A stretch of DNA of 64,000 nt, from positions 806,001 to 870,000 of the forward strand of contig BTVR01000002.1 in the NCBI GenBank assembly GCA_045864775.1, given 5' to 3'. This document shows positions 25,482-32,263 of the stretch, one piece after another. Within the stretch, counting starts at the first letter, position 1; each line of letters begins with the position of its first letter. The position numbers and the translations under genes are program-made. The notes under the pieces are model-generated. The model was not told the origin of the DNA, made no database searches, and saw only the letters and a program-made list of their open reading frames with translations. Origin of the DNA: Macondimonas sp045864775 (GTDB lineage Bacteria > Pseudomonadota > Gammaproteobacteria > UBA5335).

Positions 25482-26767
25482 GAACGCTCCTGTGGGTTGC
25501 ACGTTGCATCAGTGAGTGGCGAGGTCCCGGGGCTTCCCGTCATGGTCTCGGGCGCGAGCGGGTCGAAAAGGCGGCCGTCGAAAAAGCGGTCGGCGCCGAG
25601 GGTCAGGGGCGCCGTGGCGTCGGCAAGCGTCCACGGTCCCGCGTGCCGGCCTTCAGTCTTGAGATCACCCAGCGGACTGGCCACACCGAGCGCCTCGGCC
25701 GCCGCCCGATAGGGATCGGGGCGGTAGACCTCGCGGGCGACGGCCAGCGCGTCGGCCGGGCGCGCGATGCGTCCCCAGCGCGCCATCTGGGCAAGAAACC
25801 AGACCGCATGGGAGCGCCATGGGAAATTGGCCGCGTAGCGATGAATGACGTGGAAATCGGGCTGCGATCGCGGCGCCTCGTCGGGCACGTAAACCATCTG
25901 CCCCGTCATGGCACGCCGCACCGCGTCCACCGGCGCCCGCACATAGGCTTCCTCCGCGAGCCACGCGGCAGCCGTCCGGCGATGCTCCGGCTCGTCCAGC
26001 CATTGCGCCGCTTCCAGCAAGGCCATGAGCAGGGCGCGATGGGTGCGTGGATGCGCCTCGGCCCAGTCGCGGGTGACGCCCAGCACCTTTTCCGGTGCGT
26101 TGTTCCAGAACTCATATCCGCTGATCACGATACAGCCGATGCCGCGCTCGACCGCCTGGCTGTTCCAGGGCTCGCCCACGCAGTAGCCGTCGATCAGCCC
26201 GGCCTCCAGGTGATCGGCCATCTGCGGCGGCGGAATCACCACGAGGCGCACGTCCCGTTCCGGGTCGATGCCCGCCGCGCGGAGCCAGTCGCGCAACTGC
26301 AGATCGTGGGCGGAAAACGAGAACACGGTGGCGAAGGTCAAGGGGGCAAGACCTGCGCGCTGGTTGGCGTCGACCACGGCCTTGAGGGCCCGCGCCGTGC
26401 AGGGCTGCTCGGCCATGGCGGCCGGATCCGCCTCGATCATGCGCGCATGCAGCGTGCGGGAAACCGTGATCGCATTGCCGTTCAGCCCCAGGCTGAAGGC
26501 CGTCACGATGGGCCGCACACCGGCGCCGGGGACATCCTGCCCTGCCGCCAGCGCCATCGGCGCGAGCATGTGCGCCCCATCCAGGGCGCCGCTGTCGACC
26601 TTGTCCCGGATGTTGGCCCAGGACGGTTCGCGGACCAGTTGCACCTCGAGCCCGTGGCCCGCGAAGAACCCATTTTTCTGTGCTGCAACCAGCACGGCGC
26701 AATCGGTGAGCGGGATGAACCCCAACCGGACCCGACGCTGTTCCAAATCTTGACGGACGAAAGTCAT
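25478..26767 (-). CDS. nasS: Cytoplasmic nitrate sensor NasS (NrtA-like)
   Basis: The 429-residue protein is an NrtA/CmpA-fold protein without a signal peptide: it opens MTFVRQDLEQRRVRLGFIPLTDCAVL. LDGAHMLAPMALAAG, VIPPPQMADHLEAGLIDGYCVGEPWNSQA and SHAVWFLAQMARWGRI match NrtA motifs. In characterised NasS/NasT systems NasS holds the antiterminator NasT inactive until nitrate or nitrite binds. The presence of nasT at 28594-29175 and two ANTAR-type leaders supports this role. The start codon follows a 19-base spacer after an attenuator T tract. The frame is open upstream through the leader, but those codons have no family similarity. It overlaps nrtA by four bases. Confidence 0.88.
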   Translation of the reverse strand: MTFVRQDLEQRRVRLGFIPLTDCAVLVAAQKNGFFAGHGLEVQLVREPSWANIRDKVDSGALDGAHMLAPMALAAGQDVPGAGVRPIVTAFSLGLNGNAITVSRTLHARMIEADPAAMAEQPCTARALKAVVDANQRAGLAPLTFATVFSFSAHDLQLRDWLRAAGIDPERDVRLVVIPPPQMADHLEAGLIDGYCVGEPWNSQAVERGIGCIVISGYEFWNNAPEKVLGVTRDWAEAHPRTHRALLMALLEAAQWLDEPEHRRTAAAWLAEEAYVRAPVDAVRRAMTGQMVYVPDEAPRSQPDFHVIHRYAANFPWRSHAVWFLAQMARWGRIARPADALAVAREVYRPDPYRAAAEALGVASPLGDLKTEGRHAGPWTLADATAPLTLGADRFFDGRLFDPLAPETMTGSPGTSPLTDATCNPQERS

Positions 26768-26785
26768 ACCGACCCTTGCATGCAC

Positions 26786-26834
26786 AAAAAAAGGCGCTCT
26801 GGAGGCCCGCACGATGAACGGGTCCAGGACGCCT
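26786..26834 (-). terminator. Attenuator terminator in the nasS-nrtABD leader
   Basis: On the minus strand AGGCG..CTGGA..CCCG pairs with CGGG..TCCAG..CGCCT, followed by seven T residues. It ends 19 bases before the nasS ATG and follows the sigma-54 promoter. A strong terminator between a promoter and its first gene implies regulated readthrough. Its 5' arm overlaps the second ANTAR-type hairpin. Confidence 0.9.
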
Positions 26835-26905
26835 TTGTCCTCCAAGCCACGACAGTAGCCTTGAGATCCGGCGGCCGGTCCGCCGTTGGACGGGCCGCCG
26901 GATCT
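26826..26905 (-). promoter_or_regulatory. ANTAR-type two-hairpin antitermination element of nasS-nrtABD
   Basis: The first hairpin (26864-26905) has a 12-base outer stem AGATCCGGCGGC, and within it GTCC-AACGGC-GGAC, a hexaloop with A at position 1 and G at 4. The second (26826-26841) is AGGAC-AAAGGC-GTCCT, again a hexaloop with A1 and G4. A1/G4 hexaloops are the known ANTAR recognition feature. The second hairpin uses bases needed for the 5' arm of the terminator, so binding by NasT would prevent termination. Confidence 0.85.
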
Positions 26906-26918
26906 TTCGCCAAACAAA

Positions 26919-26934
26919 TGCATGGTTCGTGCCA
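26919..26934 (-). promoter_or_regulatory. Sigma-54 promoter of nasS-nrtABD
   Basis: On the minus strand TGGCACGAACCATGCA matches the sigma-54 consensus TGGCAC-N5-TTGCA with one mismatch, and the GG and GC are 10 bases apart. The predicted start falls just before the first leader hairpin. Sigma-54 control suggests NtrC-type nitrogen regulation. Confidence 0.8.
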
Positions 26935-26969
26935 TCCGTGTATCACGCGATCCACACCGGGCGCACGAT

Positions 26970-26999
26970 AAAAAAGCGGCCCCGGCAATGCCGAAGCCG
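26970..26999 (-). terminator. Terminator of the porin gene
   Basis: On the minus strand CGGC-TT-CGG pairs with CCG-GG-GCCG (the internal bases as U-G pairs), followed by CTTTTTTAT. It lies 91 bases past the porin stop and upstream of the nasS promoter, separating the two units. Confidence 0.8.
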
Positions 27000-27089
27000 T
27001 CAAATCGCACCGCTGCCAGGGGGCGCCAGGAGGAAACGAGCACGCGAACGGTGCGGCGACAGGCGCGAAGGAGCCGCGCCCGCGCGGGA

Positions 27090-28310
27090 TCAGAACTTGA
27101 ACTCGCCCATCAGCCAGATCTTCTGGGTGTCGGTGGCGAAATCGTCCGCCTGATAGTCGGCGTACTTCACGGTCAGCGACAGATTGGGCGTCACCGGCCT
27201 GGTCGCCATCAGATCCCATTCGGTGCCGTAGTCGACATCGCCGGCATCCGACTGGAAGTCATGCACCATCGCGGTCAGGGTCACACCCATCACTGCACCA
27301 CTGACGGTCACGAAGTTGTCCTGCAAGCCCTTGCCACCCGCGATCAGGTCGCCGAGGAACTTGTCGGCCCAGCCGTTGAAGATGTGTTTGGTCGCCAGCG
27401 GCGTCTGGAAGTTGTAGACGCCGTCGCCTCCCAGCACTTCGCGCGAGAGCTTCACGGTCACACCCGACAGGGTGCCGCCCAGTTCCGCCAGGTAGTAATC
27501 GGCATCGACCGTGCTGTCCGATTCGCCGTAATCGCTCTGCTGGGCATACTCCAGGGTATACAGCAGCTTGCCGGCACCGACCGGGGCGCTTCCCTGGGCG
27601 CGCAGCCCGAGGGTCTGGGTGTCCTTGGTCGGACCCGCATCCAGGTCGTAGTCGAGCAGATAGCCGTAACCGATCAGCTTGGCCCAGGGCGCCAGGTCAT
27701 AAGCGGCGTTCAGAAGGTGGGCGCTGAGTTCGATTTCATCGAAGGTGATGTTCTGCACGCGATCGAGGTAGGCATAGGTCAGGACGGTCTTGGGGATCGA
27801 CTTGTTCTGCACGCTGAACGCGTCGAAGGTCTGCTCGTTCTGGCGCCAGCCGACATTGCCGACGAAGCGGGCGTTGTCGAGGATGATGCGCTGCCGGCCC
27901 AGCTTCATGTCGGTGTCGTACAGCCCGCCGTAGCTCAGATAGGCCTGATTCAGTTCGGTGTCGGCCGGATCGGCCACGACCGGATACTGCGTCTTGCCGT
28001 TGTCGCTGCTGTTGTAGTCCTCGCCGGCGAAGGCGTCGACGTGCTCGAGTTGTACATAGGCGCCGAAGCCCTTCAGATCGCGCGTCTTGTAACCCAGGCG
28101 CAATCGGCCGGTGTAGGCCGCGGCCTCCTCCGGCAGCCCGTCCTGATCCACCCATTCGCCGCGCAGCCGATAGTCGAAGTCGACCTTTCCGCGGGTGACG
28201 GCGGCGGTCAGCGGATCGGTTCCCTCGGCGCCCCACGCCAGACCGGAACAGATCGACAGTGCGGCGGTCACGGCGCAGCCGCTCTTCATGCCTGATTTCT
28301 TGTGTCGCAT
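27090..28310 (-). CDS. Alginate-export-type outer-membrane porin of the nitrate locus
   Basis: The 406-residue protein has a signal peptide (basic MRHKKSGMKSG, then a hydrophobic stretch, cleavage near AWGAE). A beta-barrel pattern ends in aromatic F (LMGEFKF), as in outer-membrane porins. VDFDYRLRGEWVDQDGL, AYTGRLRLGYKTRDLKGFGAYVQLEHV and LSYGGLYDTDMKLGRQRIILDNARFVGNVGWRQN resemble the alginate-export (AlgE-type) family; no alginate genes are near. Its own sigma-54 promoter and ANTAR leader tie it to nitrate control, so it probably lets nitrate or nitrite across the outer membrane. AGGA precedes the ATG at 28310. Confidence 0.85.
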   Translation of the reverse strand: MRHKKSGMKSGCAVTAALSICSGLAWGAEGTDPLTAAVTRGKVDFDYRLRGEWVDQDGLPEEAAAYTGRLRLGYKTRDLKGFGAYVQLEHVDAFAGEDYNSSDNGKTQYPVVADPADTELNQAYLSYGGLYDTDMKLGRQRIILDNARFVGNVGWRQNEQTFDAFSVQNKSIPKTVLTYAYLDRVQNITFDEIELSAHLLNAAYDLAPWAKLIGYGYLLDYDLDAGPTKDTQTLGLRAQGSAPVGAGKLLYTLEYAQQSDYGESDSTVDADYYLAELGGTLSGVTVKLSREVLGGDGVYNFQTPLATKHIFNGWADKFLGDLIAGGKGLQDNFVTVSGAVMGVTLTAMVHDFQSDAGDVDYGTEWDLMATRPVTPNLSLTVKYADYQADDFATDTQKIWLMGEFKF

Positions 28311-28358
28311 ATGATGTTTTTTCCTATCCCGGGTGAGGACTCCGCGTAGGCGGAACGC

Positions 28359-28404
28359 AAAAAAAAACGACGCCCGCCCCCGCGGTCTGGGGGCTGGACG
28401 TCGT
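28359..28404 (-). terminator. Attenuator terminator in the porin leader
   Basis: On the minus strand ACGACG..GCCCCC pairs with GGGGGC..CGTCGT, followed by nine T residues, about 50 bases before the porin ATG and downstream of the sigma-54 promoter. It overlaps the second ANTAR-type hairpin. Confidence 0.9.
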
Positions 28405-28440
28405 TGTCTTGACTCAGGACCGACCGTCGTTGGTCTGTCC
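28397..28440 (-). promoter_or_regulatory. ANTAR-type two-hairpin antitermination element of the porin gene
   Basis: The first hairpin (28417-28440) is GGAC-A-GACC around hexaloop AACGAC, closed by GGTC-G-GTCC. The second (28397-28408) is GAC-AACGAC-GTC. Both hexaloops have A1 and G4. The second stem is short but overlaps the 5' arm of the terminator at 28359-28404, as required for mutually exclusive folding. Confidence 0.82.
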
Positions 28441-28453
28441 GCGGCCGAGAGCA

Positions 28454-28470
28454 TTGCAATAAAACTGCCA
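28454..28470 (-). promoter_or_regulatory. Sigma-54 promoter of the porin gene
   Basis: On the minus strand TGGCAG-TTTTA-TTGCAA matches the sigma-54 consensus at all but one core base, with GG and GC 10 bases apart. It lies just upstream of the ANTAR-type leader. Confidence 0.85.
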
Positions 28471-28593
28471 CAATCGCCGCGCGGCCCGAAAAGCGGCGGT
28501 CGCGGGGTGTGCGACGCGGACCGCGCCGGCGCGTATGCACTGGAAAAAGTCGCGATGGGCGCCGCTCGCGCCTTTAGGGTGCGGCTTTTGGGA

Positions 28594-29175
28594 TCAACCG
28601 AGCAGTTCGGCCATCTCGACCACGGTACGGGCGACCTCCGCCAGACGCTGGTTGCGATCCATGGCCAGCTTGCGCAGCGCCTGATAGGCGGCCTCCTCGT
28701 CCATGCCGCGTTTTTTCATCAAAATCCCTTTCGCCCGCTCGACGACCTTGCGTTCGGCGAGGGTGTTGCGCGTCCGCTCGAGCTCCTCGCGCAGCGCCTG
28801 GAATTCCTTGAAGCGGGCCACCGCGACCTCGAGGATGGGCTGGACGCGCCGCGGATTGATGTCGTCGACCACATAGGCGCTGACCCCGGCCTTGACGGCC
28901 TGGCGCATGATCGCGGCATCGGTCGACCCGGCATACATGACGATCGGACGCGGGAAATCACGGTTGATGTGGCGCACCGACTCCAGGGTGTCGCGGTCGG
29001 GAACGTTCATGTCGACGAGGATCACGTCCGCCCCGCTGCGCTGCAGTTCAACCAGCAGGTTCACGCCGCGCAGCGCGCAATTGCACACCTCGTAGCCGGC
29101 GTCGGTGAGCGCCTGACGCAGGATCGCGCCGCGCCCCGGATCGTCATCCACCAGCATGACCTTCAAAACAGACAC
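28594..29175 (-). CDS. nasT: ANTAR-domain response regulator, nitrate antiterminator NasT
   Basis: The 193-residue protein has a receiver domain starting VLKVMLVDDDPGRG, with the phosphoacceptor-type aspartate in VILVDMNVPD (D55). A linker helix follows, then a C-terminal ANTAR domain: ERKVVERAKGILMKKRGMDEEAAYQALRKLAMDRNQRLAEVARTVVE. NasT binds leader RNA and prevents termination; NasS inhibits it without nitrate. Two matching leaders lie downstream. I prefer the GTG at 29175 because it keeps the first receiver strand intact; the ATG at 29157 would cut it. The porin gene follows on the same strand after its own promoter. Confidence 0.92.
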   Translation of the reverse strand: MSVLKVMLVDDDPGRGAILRQALTDAGYEVCNCALRGVNLLVELQRSGADVILVDMNVPDRDTLESVRHINRDFPRPIVMYAGSTDAAIMRQAVKAGVSAYVVDDINPRRVQPILEVAVARFKEFQALREELERTRNTLAERKVVERAKGILMKKRGMDEEAAYQALRKLAMDRNQRLAEVARTVVEMAELLG

Positions 29176-29276
29176 AATTGCTTTACTCGGTGACTTGAAG
29201 CAGGTGGAAGGCGCCAAGCAAAATCGACGCCATCGCGCCGCCCATCGGGATGGGCGCACCCAGCGGAGCCCTCGCC

Positions 29277-29765
29277 ATGAATGTTCTGGCCTTGCTGACC
29301 TTCTTGCTGTTTCTGATGGCGGGCGGTGCCGGCGTCATCCTGCCCTTTCTGCCCGGCGTACCACTGGCCGCGGTCGGCGTGCTGTTCGCCGCCTGGCTGG
29401 GCGCGTTTCAGGTGCTGGGGCTGCGGGAAATTCTCATTGCCGCGCTGCTGGCGGGCTTTTCGCTGGTGCTGGACTATCTCGCCACCGTCGTCGGCGCGCG
29501 CTGGTACGGCGCCAGCGCGCGCGGCGTCTGGGGCGCGCTGATCGGTGCCGTCGTGGGCATCTTCATCTTTCCGCCGTTCGGCTTTCTGCTCGGCGCCGGC
29601 GTCGGGGCGGTCGGCGCCGAACTCGTCACCGGCCGGCCTTGGCCGGAAGCGGTCCGGGCGGGGCTCGGGACGCTGATCGGCAGCCTCGGCGGGATGGCCG
29701 TCAAGCTGCTGTTGATTCTCGCGCTCGCGCTGATGTGCCTGCCGCCTCTGATCGCAGCGCTATAG
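29277..29765 (+). CDS. DUF456 family membrane protein
   Basis: The 162-residue protein is very hydrophobic, with about four or five membrane spans and many glycines. VILPFLPGVPLAAVGVLFAAWL near the start and GAVVGIFIFPPFGFLLGAGVGAVGAELV in the middle are characteristic of DUF456. The function is not known. GGAG lies eight bases before the ATG at 29277. It diverges from nasT, and its 3' end overlaps the convergent folK gene by 65 bases. Confidence 0.85.
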   Translation: MNVLALLTFLLFLMAGGAGVILPFLPGVPLAAVGVLFAAWLGAFQVLGLREILIAALLAGFSLVLDYLATVVGARWYGASARGVWGALIGAVVGIFIFPPFGFLLGAGVGAVGAELVTGRPWPEAVRAGLGTLIGSLGGMAVKLLLILALALMCLPPLIAAL

Positions 29766-30276
29766 GCGATCTTTCGGGCCGCTCGAGCGGCGCAACGCGC
29801 TGCGCCCTCAGACGAGCGAGCCGCGCTTTGAGGCGCGCCCGATAGGGCGGCAGAGACGAGACGGGCGCGATGTCGCACAGCGGTCGCAGCACGAAGGCAC
29901 GCTGCAGCAGTCGGGGATGCGGGACGGTAAGACGCGCCGTGCGAATGCGGCGGGCGCCATAGAACAGGAGATCGAGATCCAGCGGCCGCGGACCCCACCG
30001 GCGTCGGCCGCAACGTCGGCCGTGCGCGGCTTCGATGCGCGCGAGCGCACGCAGCAAGGTCATGGGCGCCAGCGTGGTCTCCAGCGCAGCCACGGCATTG
30101 ACGTAGGGGGACTGGGCGCGCCGGCCTACGGGGGCCGAGACGTAGTAGGGGGAAATCGACCGTACGCGGCTCTGGGGCAAACCGCCTAGGGTTGCGCAGG
30201 CGCGGTCAAGCTGGTCAATCGGATGGTCCTGATTACTGCCCAGGCCGACATAGACCCGCGCCGGGCGGCGGCTCAT
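29701..30276 (-). CDS. folK: 2-amino-4-hydroxy-6-hydroxymethyldihydropteridine diphosphokinase
   Basis: FolK transfers diphosphate from ATP to hydroxymethyl-dihydropterin in folate synthesis. The 191-residue protein shows VYVGLGSNQDHP near residue 8, APVGRRAQSPYVNAVAALET, and the magnesium motif WGPRPLDLDLLFYG, followed by VPHPRLLQRAFVLRPLCDIAP. The conserved enzyme ends near residue 155; about 35 basic residues follow and run into the end of the opposite DUF456 gene. The ATG at 30276 overlaps the pcnB stop. Confidence 0.93.
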   Translation of the reverse strand: MSRRPARVYVGLGSNQDHPIDQLDRACATLGGLPQSRVRSISPYYVSAPVGRRAQSPYVNAVAALETTLAPMTLLRALARIEAAHGRRCGRRRWGPRPLDLDLLFYGARRIRTARLTVPHPRLLQRAFVLRPLCDIAPVSSLPPYRARLKARLARLRAQRVAPLERPERSPIALRSEAAGTSARARESTAA

Positions 30277-31640
30277 GGCGTCGCGGCACCCTCCGGCCGG
30301 CGGCGGGGCGCGCGCCTGCGCCGACGCCGCTTGCCCGGCGCCTGTGCGGTGACCGAAGGTTGCGGGGGCTGCTGCAAGAGGGTGTCCTGTTCGTCGCTGG
30401 ACGCCTGCTGGACCGTCGTCCACCAGGCCTGCAGGGCATCGGGGACCTCGCCCGCGTGGCCCCGCAACAGCAGAAAGTCGTAGGCGGCGCGAAAACGGGG
30501 ATGGCTGAGCAGCAACTTGGCCCGCTTGGGCGTCGTCGACTCGAAGCGATGCTGCAGCCGCCAGATTTCCTGCATCGGCGCGCGAAAGCGGCGCGGCGGC
30601 AGCACCGGCATGGCGGCGTCGATGAATTCGCTGGCTTCCACCATGGCTTGCGCCAGCGGCAAACCGACCTCGACGCGCGCGGCCACGGCATCTCGCACCG
30701 GCCCCCAACCGAGCGCCGCGAACAAAAAGGCAGGGGTGACGGGCTTGTCCTCGGCGATGCGCCGGTCGGTGTTGAGCATGGCCTGATGCAACAGGCGCAG
30801 GGTCGGGCCCTGCTCGCCCTCGCGCCGGATCACGGCCTCGGTCGCGGGAAAGAGATAGCCGAACAGGCCATGCTCGCGCAGCAAGGTGAGGGTCTGCGCC
30901 GCATGGCCGCCCAGAAACAGCTTCAGCGATTCGTCATACAGCCGCGCCGGCGAGATGTCGGCCAGCAGGGCCGAGAGTTCGCCCAGCGCCTGGGCCGTCC
31001 GCGCCTCGAGCGCAAAGCCGAGCTTGGCGGCGAAGCGCACGGCCCGCAGCATGCGCACGGGATCCTCGCGATAGCGCGTCCAGGGATCGCCGATCAGGCG
31101 CAGCACGCGATCCCGGAGATCCGCCATGCCGCCCACGTAGTCGTGAATGCTGAAATCCGCGATGTTGTAATAGAGCGCATTGACGGTGAAATCGCGTCTC
31201 CAGGCGTCTTCCTCGAGACTGCCGTAGACATTGTCGCGCAGCACGCGGCCGCGCTCGTCGACCACGACGGCCTCATCGCCCTCGGCGCCGGCGCCGCGGA
31301 ACGTCGCGACCTCCACGACATGCCCGCCGAAATGGACGTGCGCCAACCGAAAGCGCCGCCCGATCAGGCGGCAGTTCGAGAAGGTCGCGCGCACTTCCTC
31401 GGGCAGCGCATTGGTGGCGATGTCGAAATCCTTGGGTTGCAGCCCGAGCAGGACGTCCCGCACGCCCCCACCGACCAGAAACGCCTGGTAATGGGCGGCC
31501 TTGAGCCGGTAGAGCACCTTGAGCGCCGGAGCGGCGATCTGGGAGCGGGACAGCGCATGCTCGGCACGCGGCACGACGACGAGGCCAGGGGCATGCGCCG
31601 AAACGGGAGAGGGATTGCTGAGGGAAGGGATGTCGTGCAC
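30273..31640 (-). CDS. pcnB: Polynucleotide adenylyltransferase (poly(A) polymerase I)
   Basis: PcnB adds 3' poly(A) tails that mark RNAs for decay. The 455-residue protein has the nucleotidyltransferase motif FLVGGGVRDVLLG followed by KDFDIATNA (catalytic aspartates near residues 73-75). RRDFTVNALYYN and RYREDPVRMLRAVRFAAKLGF are the neck and RNA-binding motifs. The C-terminus is a basic tail (GKRRRRRRAPRRRP) as in PcnB rather than CCA-adding enzyme. The start is a GTG at 31640 with no good ribosome site. It overlaps folK by four bases. Confidence 0.93.
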   Translation of the reverse strand: MHDIPSLSNPSPVSAHAPGLVVVPRAEHALSRSQIAAPALKVLYRLKAAHYQAFLVGGGVRDVLLGLQPKDFDIATNALPEEVRATFSNCRLIGRRFRLAHVHFGGHVVEVATFRGAGAEGDEAVVVDERGRVLRDNVYGSLEEDAWRRDFTVNALYYNIADFSIHDYVGGMADLRDRVLRLIGDPWTRYREDPVRMLRAVRFAAKLGFALEARTAQALGELSALLADISPARLYDESLKLFLGGHAAQTLTLLREHGLFGYLFPATEAVIRREGEQGPTLRLLHQAMLNTDRRIAEDKPVTPAFLFAALGWGPVRDAVAARVEVGLPLAQAMVEASEFIDAAMPVLPPRRFRAPMQEIWRLQHRFESTTPKRAKLLLSHPRFRAAYDFLLLRGHAGEVPDALQAWWTTVQQASSDEQDTLLQQPPQPSVTAQAPGKRRRRRRAPRRRPEGAATP

Positions 31641-31733
31641 GCGGGCCGTTTTTTTGCAGCGGGTGAATTTGGATGGGCTTTAATTTAACATGGCGCCCGC
31701 ATCTTCACATTCCATCACAGGATCAAGTCCCCT

Positions 31734-31809
31734 GCTCCCTTCGTCTAGTGGCCCAGGACGTCGCCCTCTCACGGCGAAAACAGGGGTTCGAACCCCCTAG
31801 GGAGCGCCA
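31734..31809 (+). tRNA. tRNA-Glu (anticodon CTC)
   Basis: The cloverleaf is complete. The acceptor arms are GCTCCCT and AGGGAGC, the anticodon stem-loop is CGCCCTCTCACGGCG with anticodon CTC, and the T arm is CAGGGGTTCGAACCCCCTA-like. Discriminator G and encoded CCA end the gene. It reads glutamate GAG codons. The next gene starts at the very next base. Confidence 0.96.
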
Positions 31810-32250
31810 TTGACCGTTCACGATCGCCCCGTTGCCCAGCCCTGCGGGCTGTTCCGTCGGCTCGCCGCCATCTTCTATGACAGCTTGTTGCTGGGCGCGT
31901 TGTGGATGGGCGCCACCTTTCCGCTGCTGTTCCTCACCCACGGCGAGGCCATCCATGCCGGCAATCCCGCCTACACGGCGTATCTGCTGGTCATCGGCTG
32001 GGCCTTTTTCGGCTGGTTCTGGACCCGCGGCGGGCAGACGCTGGGCATGCGCGCCTGGCGCATCGAAGTGCAAACCACGAGTGGGCGTCCGCTTGGATGG
32101 CGCCTGGCAAGCGGCCGTTATGCGGCGGCCGTGCTGTCGTGGCTGGCGTTGGGCCTGGGATTCATCTGGCAATGGATCGATCGCGATGGTCTCGCCTGGC
32201 ACGACCGGCTTTCCGGGACACGCCTGATCGTCTTGCCCAAGGGTCGCTGA
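31810..32250 (+). CDS. RDD family membrane protein
   Basis: The 146-residue protein has the RDD pattern: GLFRRLAAIFYDSLLLGALW near the start, two more hydrophobic spans, GGQTLGMRAWRIEV, and WIDRDGLAWHDRLSGTRLI at the end. The function is unknown; some RDD proteins act in ion exchange. The only possible start in this frame is TTG at 31810, immediately after the tRNA-Glu CCA. The only Shine-Dalgarno-like sequence (AGGGAG) is the 3' acceptor strand of the tRNA itself. Its 3' end faces lptG. Confidence 0.88.
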   Translation: MTVHDRPVAQPCGLFRRLAAIFYDSLLLGALWMGATFPLLFLTHGEAIHAGNPAYTAYLLVIGWAFFGWFWTRGGQTLGMRAWRIEVQTTSGRPLGWRLASGRYAAAVLSWLALGLGFIWQWIDRDGLAWHDRLSGTRLIVLPKGR

Positions 32251-32263
32251 CCGGACCCGCGCG

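Noticed and set aside
25478..26767. A second periplasmic nitrate-binding protein
   Set aside because: The frame has no signal peptide at its likely start, and nasT plus ANTAR leaders are adjacent, so the cytoplasmic sensor NasS fits better.
29176..29276. Possible sigma-54 promoter for nasT (TGGCGC...TGC)
   Set aside because: The GG and GC are 12 bases apart instead of 10, which sigma-54 does not tolerate well.
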